IMG/VR virus record: IMGVR_UViG_3300027911_000006
Location: 1-43,475 of that record
DNA from: a virus
DNA length: 43,475 nt
Strand: one strand, 5' to 3'
Both the position numbers and the translations under genes were made by a program. Shown here in pieces: positions 39,848 to 43,475 of this stretch; positions within the stretch are counted from its first letter, which is position 1, and every line of letters begins with the position of its first letter. The notes under the pieces were generated by a model, which was not told the DNA's origin, searched no databases, and saw nothing but the letters and a program-made list of their open reading frames with translations.

Positions 39848-39947
39848 TTATCTTAAGGTTAAGCCCTATCGTAACCCACAATTGCTAAAATTAGCAAAAA
39901 ATGCACCCTGTGCAACTAAAAAATGGTACAATAAACAAAACCCCTAA
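39840..39947 (+). pseudogene. Truncated 5' copy of the DUF1364-like nuclease gene
   Basis: Thirty-five codons reading MSSYLKVKPYRNPQLLKLAK, then NAPC and a divergent tail. The first 24 residues match the start of the intact protein at 40494 (19 of 24 identical) while the DNA differs at many silent sites. After the APC the match ends. The intact gene continues with its cysteine motif. It looks like the original 5' end left behind when an HNH gene inserted together with a new 5' end from another phage. Confidence 0.8.
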
Positions 39948-39968
39948 GATTCTGACAAATCAAAGGGG
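39941..39968 (+). promoter_or_regulatory. Two-part hairpin before the HNH gene
   Basis: CCCCT (39941-39945) pairs with AGGGG (39964-39968), and inside, after a 2x2 loop, GATT (39948-39951) pairs with AATC (39958-39961) with the 6-base loop CTGACA. CTTCT follows, so termination is possible but weak. It lies 32 bases before the HNH start and overlaps the stop of the truncated copy. Confidence 0.6.
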
Positions 39969-40000
39969 CTTCTAACCACCACAATTATGAAGGAATTGCT

Positions 40001-40492
40001 ATGGCTGATGAAATTATAACCAAAGAATATTTAGAAAAATTATTTCATTACAAAGATGGGTTTTTGTATTGGAAAAAAACAAAAGGCCCAGCAAAGGCTG
40101 GGAAAATTGCTGGAAGGATAAGCACTCAAGGATATTATCAAGTTGGAATAAATTATAAAGTTTATGCAAAGCATAGGCTGATTTTTTTGATGCATCATGG
40201 ATATTTGCCGATTGAAGTAGACCATAAAGACGGAAACAAACAAAACAATCGCATAGAAAATTTGAGGGCTGCAACATCTTCTCAAAATTCATTTAATAAA
40301 CCAAAAAAATCAACCAATAAATCTGGTGTTAAAGGTGTAAATTGGGACAAAGGGTCTAGTCAATGGATTGCTAGGTGTGAAGTAGATAAAAAAAGATACT
40401 TTTTAGGTAGGTTTAGTGATATTAAAGAGGCTGAAAAAGTAATTTTCCAATTTAGAAATCAATATCACGGCTCTTTTGCCAACAATAATTAA
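40001..40492 (+). CDS. HNH endonuclease with AP2-type DNA-binding domain
   Basis: A protein of 163 residues. The HNH core is KHRLIFLMHHGYLPIEVDHK (57-76) with D74-H75 and the N-rich DGNKQNNRIENLR (77-89). The C-terminus SGVKGVNWDKGSSQWIARCE to RFSDIKEAEK (about 107-145) is an AP2-like domain. This combination is typical of free-standing phage homing endonucleases. It lies between a truncated and an intact form of a gene, has lower GC than its neighbours, and has a hairpin leader. Confidence 0.88.
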   Translation: MADEIITKEYLEKLFHYKDGFLYWKKTKGPAKAGKIAGRISTQGYYQVGINYKVYAKHRLIFLMHHGYLPIEVDHKDGNKQNNRIENLRAATSSQNSFNKPKKSTNKSGVKGVNWDKGSSQWIARCEVDKKRYFLGRFSDIKEAEKVIFQFRNQYHGSFANNN

Positions 40493-40493
40493 A

Positions 40494-40832
40494 ATGCCAA
40501 GTTACTTAAAAATTAAACCGTACAGAAACGAAAAACTTTTGAAACTGGCAAAAGAAGCCCCTTGCCAAAGTTGTGGGAAGTACGGAACTACCGTCTCTGC
40601 TCATTCTAACCTATTAGAGCATGGAAAAGGAATGGGAAGAAAGGCAGATGATTGCTATATTGCATTTCTCTGTCATAAGTGTCATTCAGATATTGACCAA
40701 GGCTCTGATAGTTACGACAACAAAAAGTTAAAATGGTTTGAAGCTATGGCAAAGACTTACCATTGGCTGCTTACACATAATTATTTAATTATCAATCCAA
40801 TCGGCAATACAGAAGGGAGAGAATTCCAATGA
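40494..40832 (+). CDS. DUF1364 / YbcO-like nuclease
   Basis: A protein of 112 residues from ATG 40494, placed by homology with the truncated copy at 39840. APCQSCGKYGTTVSAHSNLL (23-42) and GMGRKADDCYIAFLCHKCHS (47-66) give CxxC and CxxC zinc pairs with H residues of the DUF1364 group, relatives of the RecA-dependent Ref/YbcO HNH nucleases. It follows the inserted HNH gene by 1 base without a ribosome site, so translation is probably coupled. A role in recombination is suggested by the downstream resolvase. Confidence 0.75.
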   Translation: MPSYLKIKPYRNEKLLKLAKEAPCQSCGKYGTTVSAHSNLLEHGKGMGRKADDCYIAFLCHKCHSDIDQGSDSYDNKKLKWFEAMAKTYHWLLTHNYLIINPIGNTEGREFQ

Positions 40833-40987
40833 TTCCTACTTTTATAGAAATTTGCATTGAAGATAAGTATGTCATCCGTATATACAAAGAAAGAATCGAA
40901 AAGTCTGAATTTGGCAATTTATCTGTCACTATGACGCTTGATGAATGGAATGAGCACGATAAAAATATTAAATGGGACGAAAAATGA
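40829..40987 (+). CDS. Small hypothetical protein
   Basis: A protein of 52 residues (MIPTFIEICIEDKYVIRIYK and on to NEHDKNIKWDEK), overlapping the preceding stop by ATGA and the next start by ATGA. It is charged and mixed, with no recognised family. Confidence 0.6.
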   Translation: MIPTFIEICIEDKYVIRIYKERIEKSEFGNLSVTMTLDEWNEHDKNIKWDEK

Positions 40988-41166
40988 GAGATGGCGGCAA
41001 AGGAGATAAACCAAGACCTTTATCAATTCCTATGGAAGAGTTTGATAATAAGTGGGATGCTATTTTCAAGAAAAATCAAGAAAAAAAAGAATCCCCGATT
41101 GAATTAGACTTAGAAGCTAGTAATGATGAACTAAAGGCTTCAATTAACTTAAAGATTCCATTCTAA
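40984..41166 (+). CDS. Small phage protein with MRDGGKGDKPRP motif
   Basis: A protein of 60 residues from ATG 40984 (ATGA overlap). MRDGGKGDKPRPLSIPMEEF and DNKWDAIF match a small phage protein found in numerous genomes with the opening 'RDGGKGD-PRPL'. Function is unknown; the neighbour is the resolvase. An upstream in-frame ATG at 40972 lies inside the previous gene. Confidence 0.7.
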   Translation: MRDGGKGDKPRPLSIPMEEFDNKWDAIFKKNQEKKESPIELDLEASNDELKASINLKIPF

Positions 41167-41633
41167 TGATTATCGGTATAGACCCAGGCTTAGACGGTGG
41201 AATAGCTATCCTTGATGGCTCATCCATTGAACTACTCGAAACCATCCCAACCATGACTAAAGGCGGTTTTATCAAGCGTCAGGTAGATGCTCAAAAATTA
41301 AGCAACATACTTAGGGGTTACCCTGATTTGGTATGCTATCTTGAGGGAGTAGCTTCAAGACCTGGTCAAGGTGTTGCATCTGTCTTTAGTTTTGGAGATA
41401 CTTACGGCTGCATCAGAGGCGTTTTGGGAGCATTAAACATACCAACCTATACCGTCATACCATCTAAATGGAAAAAAGAGCTTAAAATCAGTTCTAAAGA
41501 AGATTCACTAAAGGCTTCAAAAGACTTATTCCCCTCGGTATTTTTCAGAAAGAAAGACCACAATATAGCGGAAGCCCTTTTGATTGCCTATTACGGACAG
41601 AAAGAGAGAGAAAATGAGCAAAATGACATATGA
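41166..41633 (+). CDS. RuvC-like Holliday-junction resolvase
   Basis: A protein of 155 residues. The RNase H-fold core has D6 in GIDPGLDGG, E60 in YLEGVAS, and D131-H132 with E136 in DHNIAEALLIA. These are the catalytic positions of RuvC. It would cut four-way junctions made during recombination-dependent replication before packaging. It overlaps the next gene by 20 bases. It starts immediately after the previous stop. Confidence 0.87.
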   Translation: MIIGIDPGLDGGIAILDGSSIELLETIPTMTKGGFIKRQVDAQKLSNILRGYPDLVCYLEGVASRPGQGVASVFSFGDTYGCIRGVLGALNIPTYTVIPSKWKKELKISSKEDSLKASKDLFPSVFFRKKDHNIAEALLIAYYGQKERENEQNDI

Positions 41634-42150
41634 AGAATGGCAAAACAAATTTTTGATGGAAGAAGGTAGCACCTATGACCGAGAATTTAGGTATCAATTT
41701 TTAAGTGATTACCTTTTGAATCCTAATATGGTGAAAATTTGTGAAAAACACAATGTCCCATATGCTACTGCTACATCTTGGAAGAGCAAAAATTGGTGGC
41801 ATGATTTTTGTGAAGAAATCCTTTTAAACCATAAAGAAGAGCTCTTGGCCCGTCAAAGAAAGATTATTGAAAAGACCTATGAAAGCATTGAAGAAAGACT
41901 AGAAAATGGGGATGAATCTTACATTCCAAATGAAGGCCACGTCAGAACCAAAGTAAAAGCCAATCACCTAGCCACTATTGCCGATGTCACACTAAAGGCT
42001 AATCAATTGCTTCAAGGTAAGGCGACGCAAATCAGTCATGTAACGATTGAATCATTGGCCGATAAATTGCGAACCATTACCCAAGATGCAATTGACATTA
42101 CCCCAGAATCTCAAACCATTCAGCAGGTAAAACAAATCCCCCAGGATTGA
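41614..42150 (+). CDS. Probable terminase small subunit
   Basis: A protein of 178 residues from ATG 41614 (AGAGAG upstream). NPNMVKICEKHNVPYATATS (36-55) is a helix-turn-helix, followed by a long amphipathic helix ILLNHKEELLARQRKIIEKT and the 'SIEERLENGDE' turn, an organisation typical of small terminases. After circularisation it lies about 1.7 kb upstream of TerL with a minus-strand gene block between them. The C-terminus (ESQTIQQVKQIPQD) is flexible. I do not see an alternative TerS in the genome. Confidence 0.6.
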   Translation: MSKMTYEEWQNKFLMEEGSTYDREFRYQFLSDYLLNPNMVKICEKHNVPYATATSWKSKNWWHDFCEEILLNHKEELLARQRKIIEKTYESIEERLENGDESYIPNEGHVRTKVKANHLATIADVTLKANQLLQGKATQISHVTIESLADKLRTITQDAIDITPESQTIQQVKQIPQD

Positions 42151-42304
42151 GCACTAAAGGCTTATTGTTATCTTGATTTTTTGGGGGATTATCATTAGAT
42201 AATTGCTCTCTAATCCTTTTGAATGTCTTTCTAATATCTGTTTGTGCTGCTGGAATGTATTTGAATGATGGATTCAATATATTTAACTTATCATCTTTTA
42301 ACAT
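42098..42304 (-). CDS. Small hypothetical protein
   Basis: A protein of 68 residues with a strong AGGAGA ribosome site before ATG 42304. It contains KYIPAAQTDIRKTFKRIREQ, a pattern also seen in other small phage proteins. It overlaps the small terminase gene end-to-end on the opposite strand by 53 bases. It lies after the terminator at 42345, so it may be expressed only by read-through or from its own promoter. Confidence 0.6.
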   Translation of the reverse strand: MLKDDKLNILNPSFKYIPAAQTDIRKTFKRIREQLSNDNPPKNQDNNKPLVLNPGGFVLPAEWFEILG

Positions 42305-42344
42305 AAAAGCTCTCCTGGATTGATTAAACCCTATTTTTAGGCGA

Positions 42345-42376
42345 TAAAAAAGATGGGGAATACCTAAACCCCATCT
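42345..42376 (-). terminator. Terminator of the minus-strand small-gene operon
   Basis: On the minus strand AGATGGGG (42376-42369) pairs with CCCCATCT (42358-42351), an 8-bp perfect stem with a 10-base loop, followed by six consecutive Ts (the last arm T plus TTTTT, from 42351 down) then ATCGCC. It lies 16 bases after the stop of the gene at 42392. Confidence 0.8.
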
Positions 42377-42391
42377 ATTAAAAAAATTGCT

Positions 42392-42640
42392 CTACAACGT
42401 ATTAAATGTATTTCTAGTGTTTACCCCATAAGAATCGTATTCATCTTCTTCATGGTCAATAATTGTTTTAATTGCATCATCTACTAATTCACAAGCAGCA
42501 CTGTATTTGTCAAAACAATTATTGCCTTTTTCATCGTATAGGTATTCATCACAATCTGTATCAAATGGCATAAAACCATTGTCGGTTTCCATAATTATGA
42601 ATCTATCGGCAATTTCATCCCATCTTGTTGTGTTATACAT
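42392..42640 (-). CDS. Small acidic protein
   Basis: A protein of 82 residues. It starts with MYNTTRWDEIADRFIIMETD and is strongly acidic later (DCDEYLYDEKGNN, DDAIKTIIDHEEDEYD). A CAGGAG ribosome site precedes ATG 42640. It ends just before the terminator. High negative charge would suit an early-type inhibitor, but no family is known. Confidence 0.65.
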   Translation of the reverse strand: MYNTTRWDEIADRFIIMETDNGFMPFDTDCDEYLYDEKGNNCFDKYSAACELVDDAIKTIIDHEEDEYDSYGVNTRNTFNTL

Positions 42641-42642
42641 TT

Positions 42643-42741
42643 TTATGCTCCTGTTAAAAATTCAGCAATCATGTAACCAAGGCCAAGGCCCATCAAACAA
42701 AACATTACAAAAGAAAATGATGCGGCAATTAACTTTTTCAT
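42643..42741 (-). CDS. Tiny membrane protein, 32 residues
   Basis: MKKLIAASFSFVMFCLMGLG opens the frame and LGYMIAEFLTGA ends it. AAGGAGAA precedes the ATG. It is one hydrophobic span with a short basic start, either a membrane peptide or an uncleaved signal anchor. It is tightly placed between two genes of the operon. Confidence 0.6.
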   Translation of the reverse strand: MKKLIAASFSFVMFCLMGLGLGYMIAEFLTGA

Positions 42742-42742
42742 C

Positions 42743-42949
42743 TTAATTCTCCTTAAAGAATGGGAAATAATCTATATCTTTTGAATCGGCCTCACTAATT
42801 GCATCAATTTGCCAATCAATTTCTGGATGCTCATAACAATCATCTGGATAAATTTTTGCTACTAATTCATCAAGATGCTTTTCATCTTTTGCTTCTACCA
42901 AAACAGTGAAATAAACCAATTGTGTTGCTATAACTTTGTAAGTTTTCAT
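42743..42949 (-). CDS. Small acidic hypothetical protein
   Basis: A protein of 68 residues with MKTYKVIATQLVYFTVLVEA then KDEKHLDELVAKIYPDDCYE. The beta-alpha opening and acid-rich end resemble other small phage proteins without named function. It overlaps the upstream gene by ATGA. Confidence 0.65.
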   Translation of the reverse strand: MKTYKVIATQLVYFTVLVEAKDEKHLDELVAKIYPDDCYEHPEIDWQIDAISEADSKDIDYFPFFKEN

Positions 42950-43119
42950 TTTGATTCCCTATAAATTTCCATCAATAAGGCCAATTGCTCTCCGTCTAGG
43001 ATTCCACGTGCAAAGGCAATAGATAAGGCATAGTGCATCTTTTGGTCTTGATACCCGTATTCATAGTGAATCCAATTAGAAAAAGACTGTATGAATTCAT
43101 CTTTGCTGATATATGCCAT
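42946..43119 (-). CDS. Small hypothetical protein, first gene of the minus block
   Basis: A protein of 57 residues (MAYISKDEFIQSFSNWIHYE and on to EIYRESK). TAGGGGAA precedes ATG 43119, and the stop overlaps the next start by ATGA. It is helical and unrecognised. A longer frame in this stretch (42996-43187) is out of phase with the ribosome site and is not used. Confidence 0.65.
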   Translation of the reverse strand: MAYISKDEFIQSFSNWIHYEYGYQDQKMHYALSIAFARGILDGEQLALLMEIYRESK

Positions 43120-43163
43120 TTCAATTCCCCTAAGTAAGTAGGCATCCCCATGCCATAAGAAAG

Positions 43164-43192
43164 ACTATACCCTATTTTTTCTATCAATACAA
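43164..43192 (-). promoter_or_regulatory. Sigma70 promoter of the minus-strand small-gene block
   Basis: On the minus strand: TTGTAT (43192-43187), 17-base spacer, TATAGT (43169-43164, 5/6). Transcription would begin about 35-40 bases before ATG 43119. The dyad element at 43206-43233 lies just upstream of the -35, where an activator or a repressor could act. Confidence 0.7.
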
Positions 43193-43205
43193 ATTTATTT
43201 TGTAG

Positions 43206-43233
43206 GGATTTTCCCTAATGTATAGATATACAG
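43206..43233 (-). promoter_or_regulatory. Inverted copy of the dyad-containing control element
   Basis: On the minus strand, CTGTATATCTATACATTAGG then GAAAATCC. The dyad TGTATA-GA-TATACA (43219-43232, plus strand) is perfect over six bases per arm. It differs from the copy at 35341-35368 at only two of 28 positions. Confidence 0.7.
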
Positions 43234-43376
43234 TGTTTACCCTATGTTGCCTATTTTTTAAGCAATATCAATTAGATGCGAAGCGGCCCGATAAAAACTA
43301 CTACAAAGATAGTTAAGACCTGCTAACAATAGAATAGAAAACAAGTAAGAGAAACATATAGAGAGAAAGCATATAG
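43234..43376. other. Non-coding region at the window end
   Basis: About 140 bases without a gene, continuing into 1-433 after circularisation. It is purine-rich at 43330-43376 (AGAATAGAAAACAAGTAAGA, CATATAGAGAGAAAGC). I see no clear structure beyond that. Confidence 0.5.
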
Positions 43377-43475
43377 GGAAGGATAGAGCATCATTTATTG
43401 TGTTTGGGTATTAGTAACAGTCTCTTCCATCACCAGGGAATTCCCATAAGGGAAAGACCAATCCCCCATGCCTAT
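43377..43475. repeat. Copy of the 99-bp terminal repeat
   Basis: Identical to 1-99; see that entry. It marks the closure point of the genome. Confidence 0.95.

Noticed and set aside
42996-43187. Open frame of 63 codons on the minus strand
   Set aside because: It runs over the promoter, its ATG has no ribosome site, and the overlapping frame 42946-43119 has a good site and an ATGA link to the next gene.
1-43475. tRNA genes and an integrase
   Set aside because: I looked for cloverleaf-type sequence with TTCGANNC boxes and for tyrosine or serine recombinase motifs in the predicted proteins and recognised none; a tool search could still find one.

Overview
The window is a complete genome of a tailed phage. 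Positions 1-99 and 43377-43475 are identical, so the assembly closes on itself and the unique unit is about 43.4 kb. It is AT-rich, with short gaps, many ATGA-type gene overlaps, no tRNA genes and no integrase or excisionase that I can recognise. The virion genes follow a P22-like podovirus logic: terminase, portal, scaffold, coat, gp4-like and gp10-like neck proteins, then three ejection-type proteins, with no tape measure or tail sheath. A GH108 endolysin and an embedded Rz/Rz1 spanin pair with a lipoprotein signal indicate a Gram-negative, outer-membrane host. Codon use and neighbours suggest an aquatic proteobacterial host, but that is inference.

There are four blocks. (1) Plus strand, 434-26923: packaging and head genes (TerL, portal, a GroES-like co-chaperonin, scaffold, coat), an inserted endonuclease VII unit with its own promoter and terminator, a 1,827-residue repetitive adhesin or fibre with its helpers, neck proteins, a GNAT acetyltransferase, ejection proteins, an ATP-grasp ligase resembling GAR synthetase (PurD), and a holin/spanin lysis set. 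(2) Minus strand, 34295-27011: an early or middle operon of many very small genes, an SSB-like protein, a Cas4/RecB-like nuclease with four cysteines, a small metalloprotease, a metallophosphoesterase and, last, the endolysin, which converges on the spanins. (3) Plus strand, 34386-42150: a Cro-like regulator, a 650-base non-coding control region, a RadD-like SF2 helicase, a prim-pol, two GT-A glycosyltransferases, a homing-type HNH gene inserted at a nuclease gene, a RuvC-like resolvase and a probable small terminase. (4) Minus strand, 43119-42098: five small genes behind a clear sigma70-type promoter.

Control appears to centre on three places. The divergent promoter pair is near 34330-34377. 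The region 34770-35417 holds a switch-like terminator, a run of hairpins, three 12-base iterons and an AT-rich stretch, and is a likely replication origin. A 28-base dyad-containing element there recurs in inverted orientation upstream of block 4. No DNA polymerase gene is recognisable, so replication probably uses the host polymerase with the phage helicase, prim-pol, SSB-like protein and resolvase. The most unusual observations are the structured non-coding region with iterons, the endonuclease insertion that left a truncated duplicate 5' gene end, a repeated 18-base leader shared by tiny genes, a 62-base structured element in the minus operon, and the ATP-grasp enzyme embedded among virion genes.
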